This document shows positions 17,676 to 25,879 of a stretch of DNA of 58,661 nucleotides, one piece after another (the first letter of the stretch is position 1; each line of letters opens with the position of its first letter). The notes beneath the pieces were generated by a model, which was given only the letters and a program-made list of their open reading frames with translations, made no database searches and was not told the origin of the DNA. Origin of the DNA: Phycisphaerales bacterium. GTDB lineage: Bacteria > Planctomycetota > Phycisphaerae > Phycisphaerales > SM1A02. Location of the stretch: positions 1-58,661 of the forward strand of contig SIAK01000014.1 of the NCBI GenBank assembly GCA_009691805.1, given 5' to 3'. Both the position numbers and the translations under genes were made by a program.

Positions 17676-18355
17676 CGATGACCTCGATCCTGCGGAGTAG
17701 AGTCCTCGTCGCGCGCGTCACGCTTAGGTTTTTGTGGCTCTTCGTCAAAGAGTTCAAGCAGCATCGCCAACTCTTCGCTCGAGACGGCGGTCGTCTCGAT
17801 CGCGTCGGGATCAGGTTCGGGTTCGTCGGATTCTTCCATCGCAGCGGAGCTCGGTGCTGCGGCAGGAGGGTCGGGTTCAGGCTCGTGACCCACAATGCGA
17901 AGGCCTTGCTTCGCCTGCATCGTTTCGCGCAAATCTGTGGCGAGCGCAATCGGATCGGGCACGCCTGCCTTATGGGTAAATCCCGAGTAGACCTCGATGG
18001 CAAGGGACTCCGCGATGAGCCAAATCGAGACATCAGGGAGCAGTTCGCGGACTTTCGTGAAGAGGAGCGAGAGGCCATCCCAACCATCACGATCGAGGAC
18101 GAAGAGCGCAGCGCGTCGCTCTGTGCCGTGTTCCGAATCCGCGTTGAGCAATTCAAATCTCAAGAGTCCCGCCCACGCAGTGAGCGGGTGGCTCATAAAC
18201 TCCGTCGTCAAATTCGCGCGCTTGATGTTTTCCAATAGAACATCTCCTGCAGCCGCTTTCGCCTCAGTGAGGACGATGGCGCAGGTGAAGCGGCGGAAAA
18301 TCTCGCTTGGGTTGACGCTGGCAGTAGGCACTGAACGCAAGCTCGCTTTCACCAT
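17672..18355 (-). CDS. Unknown protein coupled to the diguanylate cyclase
   Basis: 227 residues. Its first 145 residues alternate beta and alpha and resemble a degenerate response-regulator or flavodoxin-like domain (FTCAIVLTEA, AALFVLDRDGWDG, VSIWLIAES); the rest is acidic, Pro/Glu/Asp-rich and probably disordered until a Leu-rich helix (SSEELAMLLELFDEE). No phosphoryl-acceptor pattern is convincing. ATGA overlap with the GGDEF gene suggests the two products act together, perhaps as a sensor partner. ATG 18355 is chosen; a GTG at 18367 is equally possible. Confidence 0.55.
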   Translation of the reverse strand: MVKASLRSVPTASVNPSEIFRRFTCAIVLTEAKAAAGDVLLENIKRANLTTEFMSHPLTAWAGLLRFELLNADSEHGTERRAALFVLDRDGWDGLSLLFTKVRELLPDVSIWLIAESLAIEVYSGFTHKAGVPDPIALATDLRETMQAKQGLRIVGHEPEPDPPAAAPSSAAMEESDEPEPDPDAIETTAVSSEELAMLLELFDEEPQKPKRDARDEDSTPQDRGHR

Positions 18356-18470
18356 TGAATCTAGCACCAGATCGAGCGAATGCCTGTGAAGTGGGAGTTC
18401 TGGAGGCAGGAATGCAATTCGTTGGCAACATTCGTGCGTAGGGGGTAATGGTTTCAGGAGTGAATTCTGC

Positions 18471-18476
18471 TAGACT
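18471..18476 (+). promoter_or_regulatory. -10-like element (TAGACT) upstream of rpsR
   Basis: GCTAGACTCGTCGACCC at 18469-18485 closely resembles the sequences before tRNA-Thr (ACTACACTCTTCGACCC) and atpG (GCTACACTCTCGCCCC). It implies a leader of about 120 bases for rpsR, containing the palindrome CTTCCTAGGAAG (18517-18528). Confidence 0.45.
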
Positions 18477-18603
18477 CGTCGACCCGTCGCTCTCCACGTT
18501 GGAGGGCTCCATGCAACTTCCTAGGAAGGGGCATTGGCATCCGCGACAGGATTTGGTTGGTTTGAGCATGCGTTTCCCTACGAGACGCAGCAAGGAATTT
18601 TCG

Positions 18604-18867
18604 ATGAGTAACGCGTCTTCTGGCTACGGCGATCCGAGCAACAGTTTCACTCCCGCACCGAAGTTCAAGCTCCGAGTGGGCGTGGGTGAGCGTCGCTACG
18701 TTGATTACCGTCAAATCGACGAACTCCGTCGCATGATGACTCCCAACGGCAAGATCTATTCGCGCAAGCGAACGGGCGCAACCGCGCAGGAGCAAGCCGC
18801 CATCGCTCAAGCGATCAAGCGCGCGCGCTTCATGTCGCTGCTTCCCTACACGAGCGCCACCGTTTAA
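18604..18867 (+). CDS. rpsR: Small ribosomal subunit protein bS18
   Basis: 87 residues. Part of the 30S platform, binds with bS6. The conserved core is evident: YVDYRQIDELRRMM, GKIYSRKRTG (family: GKILPRRxTG) and the end QAIKRARFMSLLPY. The start has AAGGA seven bases upstream; a longer in-frame stretch precedes it but does not resemble bS18. The N-terminal 30 residues (Ser/Pro-rich) are an extension. It stands alone, without rpsF, ssb or rplI, its common neighbours. The last four codons plus the stop are repeated in tandem after the gene. Confidence 0.92.
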   Translation: MSNASSGYGDPSNSFTPAPKFKLRVGVGERRYVDYRQIDELRRMMTPNGKIYSRKRTGATAQEQAAIAQAIKRARFMSLLPYTSATV

Positions 18868-18929
18868 TCGAGCGCCACCGTTTAATCGAGCGCCACCGTT
18901 TAATCGAGCGCCACCGTTTAATCGAGCGC
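18851..18929 (+). repeat. 18-bp tandem repeat spanning the rpsR stop codon
   Basis: Four perfect copies of CGAGCGCCACCGTTTAAT (18851, 18869, 18887, 18905) plus seven bases of a fifth. The first copy is the end of rpsR, coding Ser-Ala-Thr-Val-stop. Because the unit is six codons, each later copy repeats the same in-frame Ser-Ala-Thr-Val-stop, so read-through would add five residues each time. Confidence 0.95.
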
Positions 18930-18949
18930 GTATCAGAAGTTTTTCAATG

Positions 18950-18982
18950 ACGCCGTCCACACCCGGGCGGCGTTGTTGTTTG
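18950..18982 (+). terminator. Probable terminator of rpsR
   Basis: Nine-pair stem (18950-18958 with 18965-18973, one G-U) with loop ACACCC, followed by TGTTGTTTG. T tract is interrupted, so strength is uncertain. Position just before the convergent TPR gene fits. Confidence 0.55.
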
Positions 18983-18996
18983 CGTGGAGATTGCGT

Positions 18997-20331
18997 TTAG
19001 CCGCGCCGACTGCGGAGCATGCGCCACCATCCGCCGACGGCGACTTTCCATCGCCACGCAACCAAGAGTTGCAGCAATCCCACATCTTGCGGGCATTTCG
19101 CAAGTCCGCGTCGAAGCCACACGCGAGCGACACGCAGTGCGCCGCGATCGATTGCCGCTTGCGCGAGGTTTGAAAAACTCGCAGCGTCCGTTGGTTCCTT
19201 CACAAGAATTCTGCGTGCGATTCCGCCTGCGAGCGCGAAGTTGTTCGACGCAAACGCCGCGCGCGACGCGAGTCGCAGCACTTCAAGATTGTCCGTGACG
19301 ATGCCGAATCGACCACGCAGTAACGCGAGCGATCGCGGCGCACTTCCCGTATCGAGCAGCGCGCGCAACAATTCAAGTGTACCTGCGCGATCCGCTGGAA
19401 GTCCGTGTCGTGAGAGTTCTTCTTCAAGCGCAAGTCGCGCTTGTGGAATCATGCTTCGGCGAATGCAGTGCAACGCCTGTTCGAGCGCCGTTCCCGGAAG
19501 ACCAGTCGCGAGTCGTCGCGCCGCAGCAAGGTGATGCGCAGACTTCTGCAATTGCCCTTGTCGACGGCATAAACGCGAAGCGAGCAGGTGCGCAAGCGCG
19601 TGACGAGGTTCGGCGCGAATGACGTGTTCAAGCAAATCGAGCGCTTCGCGCGATCGATCCATCTGCGACATCAAGAGCGCGATTTCATGTCCAAGCGCTG
19701 GCGGCGTTGGTCCGCGATTCAACTCGTCTCGCAACAGCGCCGACGCATCCTTCGTGCGACCAACGACAACAAGCACACGCGCCAATTCCGCGCGAATACC
19801 AGGAATCGAGGGTCCTTCGATCAACGCCTTGCGGAAACATTGTTCTGCGCGCACCGCATCTTTGCGTTGCACAAGACTGCGCGCCATTTCGAGGTGACAC
19901 GTCGCCGCATGATCGAGTGTTTGCAGTCCGAGGTAGTACGCAACTTCCGCGTCATCATGTTGACCGAGCAACGCATGAGATCGCACCAGCATCGCGCACG
20001 CAGTCTCGCACTTTGGATCGCGACTCATCGCGCATTCGAGCGGCTTCACTGCTTCGGCATGCTTGCCGAGTCGCGCGAAGAGGAGTCCCATCGCAAGATG
20101 TGGATCGCGTTCCTTCGGCGCACTCGACGCAGCGCGCGCATAGGCAATGAGCGCGTCTTGATGTCGACCCGCGGTTTCAAGCGTCCAACCAAGATTGAAA
20201 TGCCAGTCCGCGCGCGCTGGATTACTCGCAATCGCGCGGCGCAACTCGCGCTCTGCTTCGACGAAGCGACCTTGCCGCAAGAAATCGCGGGCTCGGCGCG
20301 CATGCTGTTCTCCACGGGTACTTTCAGCCAC
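18997..20331 (-). CDS. TPR-repeat protein
   Basis: 444 residues, almost entirely helical tetratricopeptide-type repeats (clear units near residues 10-110: GRFVEAERELRRAIASNP, WHFNLGWTLETAGRHQDALI, KHAEAVKPLECAM; weaker ones to about residue 420). Such arrays are protein-protein scaffolds. No signal peptide or membrane helix, so probably cytoplasmic. The last residues are basic (WWRMLRSRRG). Start is a GTG with GAGG nine bases upstream. Divergent from fumC. Partner and role cannot be told. Confidence 0.75.
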   Translation of the reverse strand: MAESTRGEQHARRARDFLRQGRFVEAERELRRAIASNPARADWHFNLGWTLETAGRHQDALIAYARAASSAPKERDPHLAMGLLFARLGKHAEAVKPLECAMSRDPKCETACAMLVRSHALLGQHDDAEVAYYLGLQTLDHAATCHLEMARSLVQRKDAVRAEQCFRKALIEGPSIPGIRAELARVLVVVGRTKDASALLRDELNRGPTPPALGHEIALLMSQMDRSREALDLLEHVIRAEPRHALAHLLASRLCRRQGQLQKSAHHLAAARRLATGLPGTALEQALHCIRRSMIPQARLALEEELSRHGLPADRAGTLELLRALLDTGSAPRSLALLRGRFGIVTDNLEVLRLASRAAFASNNFALAGGIARRILVKEPTDAASFSNLAQAAIDRGALRVARVWLRRGLAKCPQDVGLLQLLVAWRWKVAVGGWWRMLRSRRG

Positions 20332-20439
20332 GAGAACGGACCTCAGGAACGGTTAAAGACGACGAGTTACAGCGTAGCTTCCTTCAGCGGGAGTGAAACA
20401 TTTTCTTCCCAAGAAGTTGGAAGATCCCGAGGCTTCGCG

Positions 20440-22023
20440 ATGGCGCATATCATCACCCCCGCCCGACCGCAACTGCGAGCTTTTATGCCGACAAAAACAG
20501 CTACCACCAAGCCTCAGAAGACGCCTTCCCGCAAGTCTCCCGCGAAGACCACCAGCACCCGTCTCGCCGATCCTTCCGTGCGCGTGGAAGCGGATTCGAT
20601 GGGGGAGATGCGAGTGGACGCAGCGCTGCTCCACGGCGCGACCACGCAGCGCGCAGTGCTGAATTTCCCGGTCTCGTTTCGCCCAGTTCCGCAGATGCAG
20701 ATTGAGGCGCACATCCTCCTCAAGCGCTGTGCGGCGGAGGCAAATGCGAAGCTTGGCTTGATCGAAGCGGTCAAGGCGAAAGCGGTCGTTGGTGCATGCA
20801 ATGAGATTCTCGCCGAGTTCGCAGATCCATCGCAGCAGGGCACGATGCACGCGTTCATGCGTCACTTCCCGATCGATGTGTTTCAGACGGGTTCAGGTAC
20901 GAGTACGAACATGAACGTGAACGAGGTGATCGCAAATGTCGCGAGTCGCCGCGCGGGCAAGCCGATCGGTTCGAAGGATCCTGTGCATCCGAACGATCAT
21001 GTGAATCACGGGCAGAGTTCGAATGACACGTTTCCCAGTTCGATGCAGATCGCGGGCGCGATCGCGATTGTCGAAGAATTGATTCCCGCGCTCACGCAAC
21101 TTGCAAAGGGTTTGCGCGCGAAGGAGAAGGCGTGGGACAAGGTTGTGAAAATCGGTCGCACGCATCTCATGGACGCAACTCCGATTCGCGTAGGGCAAGA
21201 GTTTTCTGGCTACGCAGCCGCAGTGGAGTACGGCATCACGCGAGCGAAAAGTGCAGCGAAAGCGCTCGCGGAAAACATTCCGCTCGGCGGCACTGCAGTC
21301 GGTACGGGGATCAACGCGCATCCGAAGTTTGCGCGCACGGTGTGCGGGCTGTTGTACGAAGCAACGGGCGTGAAATTTGTCGAGGCGAAGAATCATTTCG
21401 AAGCGCAAGCGACGCGCGATTGCGTGGTGGAAGCGCACGGACAACTCAAGACGATCGCGGTGAGCCTCTCGAAAATCGCGAGCGACTTGCGGTTGATGGG
21501 TTCAGGTCCGCGCTGCGGATTTGGTGAGCTCGCGTTACCCGCAACGCAACCAGGTTCTTCGATCATGCCAGGCAAGGTGAACCCGGTGATCTGCGAAAGC
21601 GTGATCATGGTTTCCTGTCAGGTACTCGGCAACGACACGACGATCGGCTGCGCTGCGATGGGTGGTGTTGGTTCGATGCTCGAACTCAACGTCACGATGC
21701 CGCTGATTTCCGAACGCTTGCTCGAGTCGATTGAACTGCTCGCCAACGCGAGTCGCATGTTCGTCGAGAAGTGCATCGATGGACTCGAATTGCTTCCCGC
21801 CGCCGCAGCAACCGTCGAGAAGAGTCTCATGATGTGCACCTCGCTCGCACCTGTTATCGGTTACGACGCTGCGGCGAAAGTCGCGAAAGAAGCCTTCAAA
21901 TCAGGCGAAACCGTGCGCGAATACTGCACGCGAACCGGGCTCATCGATCACAAGACGCTCGATCGATTGCTCGACGCAACCGCGATGACAAAGCCAGGCG
22001 CATCCGGACCCGGCGGCGGCTAA
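20440..22023 (+). CDS. fumC: Fumarate hydratase, class II
   Basis: 527 residues. Iron-independent fumarase of the TCA cycle, a homotetramer of the aspartase/fumarase superfamily. Family blocks: TTQRAVLNFP near the start of the core, FQTGSGTSTNMNVNEVIAN, the substrate-binding HVNHGQSSNDTFP, TKIGRTHLMDATP-like KIGRTHLMDATP, and the signature GSSIMPGKVNPV with the catalytic Ser loop. The core begins at about residue 48; the first 45 residues are Lys/Thr/Pro-rich and not part of the fold. GAGG seven bases before ATG 20440 supports this start; ATG 20485 is the alternative. Its stop overlaps that of the convergent reductase gene by four bases (CTAA). Confidence 0.9.
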   Translation: MAHIITPARPQLRAFMPTKTATTKPQKTPSRKSPAKTTSTRLADPSVRVEADSMGEMRVDAALLHGATTQRAVLNFPVSFRPVPQMQIEAHILLKRCAAEANAKLGLIEAVKAKAVVGACNEILAEFADPSQQGTMHAFMRHFPIDVFQTGSGTSTNMNVNEVIANVASRRAGKPIGSKDPVHPNDHVNHGQSSNDTFPSSMQIAGAIAIVEELIPALTQLAKGLRAKEKAWDKVVKIGRTHLMDATPIRVGQEFSGYAAAVEYGITRAKSAAKALAENIPLGGTAVGTGINAHPKFARTVCGLLYEATGVKFVEAKNHFEAQATRDCVVEAHGQLKTIAVSLSKIASDLRLMGSGPRCGFGELALPATQPGSSIMPGKVNPVICESVIMVSCQVLGNDTTIGCAAMGGVGSMLELNVTMPLISERLLESIELLANASRMFVEKCIDGLELLPAAAATVEKSLMMCTSLAPVIGYDAAAKVAKEAFKSGETVREYCTRTGLIDHKTLDRLLDATAMTKPGASGPGGG

Positions 22024-23045
22024 TACACCTCGAGCATGCAGCGGTGGGTCGGTCGAACGCGGCGTTTGATTTGTTCCGTCGTCCATGCGCTCGAAGGGAT
22101 GCCCGCGAGTTCTACGCCCACTTTCGTGAAGCCAGTGATGTTGTGTTTGACGAGTGTCTGAAACACGCCGACCTGCATGCCCGCGAGTCCGCAGATGTAG
22201 ATCAGCGTGCGAGGCGATCGCAAACCCTCCATGCATCCGTCACTCACGCTCAGTTGTCGATCGATGAAGTGATGCACGTACTCGCCCTTACTGCCGTCGC
22301 TGCGCGATTCGCGCGAGACTGCAGTGTGGTAGTGGAAGTTCGCGTGCTTCTTCGCGAGTTCGCGAATCCATCCGTCGTAGAGCAAATCGTTGGTGTACGC
22401 GACACCCATGACGAGATCGATGCGACTCGTGCAGCGTGTCCACGTCGCACACGCAGGCGAACGCGCGGGCGGACCTTCGAGAAGTTCCATCAAGAATCCG
22501 CGAAACGGCGCGACACCCGTTCCCGTCGCGAGAAAAAGATAGTCATGCGCGTTGGGATCCGTCGGCAGCACGAATCGCTTGCCGTTGGGCCCGCTGAGCT
22601 GGATCGAACTTCCCACCCGTTGATCGCACAACCAATTCGAGCAAACACCGACGAAGAGGCTGTGATCGAGCGCGTCATCCTTGGGAGTTTGCGCCGCGCG
22701 CTCGGCGAGCAATCGCTTCGGCGTTGTCGCGATGATGCGACCGAACCCATCTTCGCCCCAACTCGGACTTGCGATCGAGTACAGCCGAACCTTGTGCGGT
22801 TTCCCATGCGCATCCACGCCGTTTGGAATCACGCCGAAGCTCTGACCAGCGCGAAAAGTTCCTTCGAGCGTTGTGCCTTCGATGTCAATCTCAACGTGCC
22901 GCGTGAACGACGCGCTCTTGCCTCGCATGCACAGCGCCGTCGCGGAAATTTTCCCTTCCACAGGCGCATTCGGCATGGCGACATGCATGCGCACTTCGGG
23001 CAGCGTGGGCTCGTGAAGATCGATCGCGGGCTCGGTCTCGGTCAT
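22020..23045 (-). CDS. Plant-type ferredoxin-NADP(+) reductase
   Basis: 341 residues. Transfers electrons between ferredoxin or flavodoxin and NADP(H). FAD-binding RLYSIASP, then GVCSNWLCDQ (the conserved cysteine block of plastid-type FNR), NADP loop GTGTGVAPFRGFL, YICGLAGM, and a C-terminal aromatic end MLEVY as in plant FNRs. The plastid/cyanobacterial look also occurs in BoxA-type and other bacterial reductases, so the partner is uncertain. Start ATG 23045 has no Shine-Dalgarno site but TACATT seven bases upstream; the longer frame to 23150 lacks similarity. Confidence 0.85.
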   Translation of the reverse strand: MTETEPAIDLHEPTLPEVRMHVAMPNAPVEGKISATALCMRGKSASFTRHVEIDIEGTTLEGTFRAGQSFGVIPNGVDAHGKPHKVRLYSIASPSWGEDGFGRIIATTPKRLLAERAAQTPKDDALDHSLFVGVCSNWLCDQRVGSSIQLSGPNGKRFVLPTDPNAHDYLFLATGTGVAPFRGFLMELLEGPPARSPACATWTRCTSRIDLVMGVAYTNDLLYDGWIRELAKKHANFHYHTAVSRESRSDGSKGEYVHHFIDRQLSVSDGCMEGLRSPRTLIYICGLAGMQVGVFQTLVKHNITGFTKVGVELAGIPSSAWTTEQIKRRVRPTHRCMLEVY

Positions 23046-23052
23046 ACCGCCG

Positions 23053-23058
23053 AATGTA
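23053..23058 (-). promoter_or_regulatory. -10-like element (TACATT) before the FNR gene
   Basis: Minus-strand GCTACATTCGG; the hexamer ends seven bases before ATG 23045. Fits the leaderless pattern seen at other genes here. Confidence 0.4.
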
Positions 23059-23201
23059 GCAAGCAAATCGCTCGCACGAATCCCAGAGAGGAAAACGCGT
23101 GCGAGCGGTGTCGAGCCTTGCTTGCCCGCGTCGAAACCCAAAGTGGGCACGGAGCGGACAAGAGGGCGGTGGCGGGAAGCCCGTCCAAAGGCTGAGTTGG
23201 A

Positions 23202-24167
23202 TCAATCAAACGCGCTGGTCACGGAGGGCACCGACGCGGTGTGAAGGAGCAGGTTCGTCTGAATGCGGAAGTTCGATTGCGTGCGGTGGCGCTCGGCGAA
23301 GAAGAAGTCGAGTTTGTACGTCTCGCCGTCGGTGAGTCCGAGGCGATTGAGTTCGACGCGCTGCTCGACAGCCGAGTGGACGCCGCCGAGATCAATGACC
23401 ATACGGTCGTTCACGTAGACCCAAACATCGTCATCGCCACGGAAGATGAATATCTGCGCGCCGTCGCTGTCGTAGGTGAACTCCGTGTGTAACTCGAAGG
23501 TGAAGTGGAAGTTTCGATTCGGAGTCCCTCCAGGATTCCCAAAGAGTTGACCTTCGATCGGGAAGAATCCGCCCGTCGAAACGCACTGCGGATCGATCGT
23601 TGAATCGAAAACGTAGGAACCATCCGAGGTGCGGTTGAGCACAAGGGTCAGTGGGGCGGAGAGGTTTGTTCCCGGCATGTCTCGGAACCACGTATCGAAA
23701 CTCGCGCCATTCGTGATGCCGCCGTTGTCGATGTAGGTTCCATCCTTCTTGCCGATCAGGTCGCCACGCGCGGGGTCATAGAGACGCCAACAGATGTTCT
23801 TGCTGGCGGAGTTGCGCCATTGATTGGTGCTCCCTGACTTGACCTTGAAGCCTTGACCGAGGAAGACAGGGTTGCCATCGGAGCCAAGGTCCGCCGACAA
23901 AGCGCCGCAGTAGAGCCCGTAGCCGTGCGCCGGCGTGATTTCAAAGTCAGGGTGCCCATTCTGCACGGTGCGCTCCTTGAAGTCGCGGACGGATCCCGTC
24001 AGCGAGATGGATGGCGGCGGCGCGGGCGGCGTTGGGTCAGGCGAGGCGAGTGCACTTGTCGGTCGCGAGACCGTGAGCATGATCGCGGCGATCACTCCAG
24101 CGAGTGCGAGCGCGGTGTGCTGTGCGTGAACTTTCTGGGCGAGCATAGATTTCAACTTCCCGTTCAT
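23202..24167 (-). CDS. Secreted fibro-slime domain protein
   Basis: 321 residues. Start has AAGGAG seven bases upstream; the N-terminus is a long signal peptide or anchor (hydrophobic at residues 18-36), then a Pro-rich linker. The rest is a fibro-slime domain (TIGR02148 type, PA14-related): SVRDFKERTVQNGHPDFE near the start and, near the end, FTFELHTEFTY, GDDDVWVYVNDRMVIDLGG and YKLDFFFAERH. Such domains occur in extracellular adhesion or matrix proteins of Dictyostelium and several bacterial groups and may bind carbohydrate with calcium. Expected to be secreted or surface-held. Confidence 0.88.
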   Translation of the reverse strand: MNGKLKSMLAQKVHAQHTALALAGVIAAIMLTVSRPTSALASPDPTPPAPPPSISLTGSVRDFKERTVQNGHPDFEITPAHGYGLYCGALSADLGSDGNPVFLGQGFKVKSGSTNQWRNSASKNICWRLYDPARGDLIGKKDGTYIDNGGITNGASFDTWFRDMPGTNLSAPLTLVLNRTSDGSYVFDSTIDPQCVSTGGFFPIEGQLFGNPGGTPNRNFHFTFELHTEFTYDSDGAQIFIFRGDDDVWVYVNDRMVIDLGGVHSAVEQRVELNRLGLTDGETYKLDFFFAERHRTQSNFRIQTNLLLHTASVPSVTSAFD

Positions 24168-24433
24168 CCGACAACTCCTTCGTCAATGCCTCCGAACTTC
24201 CAATCCCAAAGACCACAGTTGACAGTACGATTCGATTCGCGCGAATGCAGAGGGATCTGCAGAGGCGGCATCGAGAAGTGGTGGAGTTATGCGGGCGGCG
24301 CGAGGCGCGCGACCCAAGATTTGTAGTTCGCTCTGTCTGCAGCGGCTGTCCGCGAAATGCCGAAGTATTTGCTTGTCCCGCGTGTGCGGGGTCTCAGCAC
24401 GGATGTCGAGAAACGCAAAACGAGAGTGACGCA

Positions 24434-25810
24434 ATGGACTTTTTTCGTATCCAAGGTGGTCGTCGACTGGCTGGTCGTGTCCGAGTCGATGGCTCGAAGA
24501 ACGCGGCGCTTCCACTTCTTGCAGCGGTGTTGCTGACGGATCAAACGATCACGCTGCACAACGTTCCTGCACTCACCGACATCAGCAACATGCTGTCGCT
24601 GCTGCGCGAACTCGGCGTGGATGTGCGTGGCGAGAGCGGCACGATCACATTGCGCTCTGTGGATGAGAATCAAGTGCACACGCGCTACGAGATCGTCAGC
24701 ACGATGCGTGCGTCGATTTCCGTGCTCGGCCCGATGCTCGCGAGACGCAAGCGTGCGGTCATCGCGATGCCTGGCGGTTGCGCATTTGGCGAACGTCCCA
24801 TCGATCTCCATCTTCGCGGCATGCAAGCGCTCGGTGCGTCGATCACGCTCTTGAGTGGAGATATGTCAGTGACTGCGCCGAAACTGAAGGGCACGACGAT
24901 TTTCCTCGGCGGACCAAATGGTTCCACCGTGCTTGGTACTGCGAATGTCATGTGCGCAGCAACGCTTGCCGAAGGTCGCACGATCATCGAGTGCGCTGCA
25001 TGCGAGCCTGAAGTTGTGGACCTCGCGAACATGCTCATCAAGATGGGCGCGAAGATCCGTGGCGCGGGCAGTCCTCGCATTGTGATTGACGGCGTGGAGT
25101 CGCTCGGCGGCGCGGAATACACCGTGATGCCTGATCGCATCGTCGCAGGAACCTACGCGGTCGCGGCGGCGGTGACGAACGGCGATGTCATCATCGATGA
25201 CTTCCCGTTCGATTGCATGCTCGCGGTCGTCGATCGATTCGATCACATTGGTGTGATCGTTGAACGGCTCGACCCGAATCAAGATTCCATGCACGCATCC
25301 GTGCGTGTGACGAGCGCGCGATTGTTGAAGCCAACGCAGATCACCACGCAACCGCACCCTGGTTTTCCCACGGATTTGCAGGCGCAATTCATGACGTTGC
25401 TCTGCTTTGCGCACGGCAATTCCGTCATCACCGAGAAAATCTACGCAGAGCGATTCCTCCACGTTGCCGAACTCACGCGCATGGGCGCGAATCTTCAACG
25501 ATTCGGCTCGACAGTGATTGTCAGCGGCGGCACGCAGCTGAAGGGCGCTCCCGTGATGGCGAGCGATCTGCGCGCGAGCGCGAGTCTCGTGCTCGCAGGC
25601 CTAGCGGCGGAAGGCGTGACGACGATTTCGCGCATCGACTACCTCGATCGCGGATATCACCGCTTGGAAACCACACTCAACGCACTCGGTGCGAACATCG
25701 AGCGTTGCAGCGCGACAAGCAACATCGAGACGATAGCATCGACAAACGCGCAGATGCTCGAAGCCAAGCGCGCACCATCGATGTCCCTCACCGCAGCAGC
25801 GAAGCAGTAG
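24434..25810 (+). CDS. murA: UDP-N-acetylglucosamine 1-carboxyvinyltransferase MurA
   Basis: 458 residues. First committed step of peptidoglycan synthesis: adds enolpyruvyl from PEP to UDP-GlcNAc. [16 protein letters not shown] with the conserved Lys22, the flexible loop [11 protein letters not shown] with the PEP-binding Cys116 (target of fosfomycin in other species), and domain-closing sequences near the end ([26 protein letters not shown]). The ATG at 24434 gives the standard N-terminus; earlier codons show no similarity. The C-terminal 40 residues exceed the usual end. Supports a genuine peptidoglycan wall together with ftsW, murG and alr in this window. Confidence 0.92.
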   Translation: MDFFRIQGGRRLAGRVRVDGSKNAALPLLAAVLLTDQTITLHNVPALTDISNMLSLLRELGVDVRGESGTITLRSVDENQVHTRYEIVSTMRASISVLGPMLARRKRAVIAMPGGCAFGERPIDLHLRGMQALGASITLLSGDMSVTAPKLKGTTIFLGGPNGSTVLGTANVMCAATLAEGRTIIECAACEPEVVDLANMLIKMGAKIRGAGSPRIVIDGVESLGGAEYTVMPDRIVAGTYAVAAAVTNGDVIIDDFPFDCMLAVVDRFDHIGVIVERLDPNQDSMHASVRVTSARLLKPTQITTQPHPGFPTDLQAQFMTLLCFAHGNSVITEKIYAERFLHVAELTRMGANLQRFGSTVIVSGGTQLKGAPVMASDLRASASLVLAGLAAEGVTTISRIDYLDRGYHRLETTLNALGANIERCSATSNIETIASTNAQMLEAKRAPSMSLTAAAKQ

Positions 25811-25879
25811 TCGAACGCGATCGAATGCGAGTGCGAGTGCAGGTCTTCGACCGCAGCGGCAAACCACGCGCCGCGCGAT

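Noticed and set aside
18851-18929. 18-bp repeats as a CRISPR or iteron origin
   Set aside because: No spacers, no Rep or DnaA-box signals nearby; the unit is the rpsR 3' end.
18454-18960. Minus-strand frame with repeated LNGGAR units across rpsR
   Set aside because: The repeats are only the reverse reading of the 18-bp tandem repeat; rpsR on the plus strand is certain.
19588-20439. N-terminal extension of fumC through the TPR gene
   Set aside because: The in-frame region is antisense to the TPR gene and does not resemble fumarase; the family N-terminus starts near 20580.
21771-23195. Plus-strand 474-codon frame opposite the FNR gene
   Set aside because: Shadow composition; it also overlaps the end of fumC in another frame.
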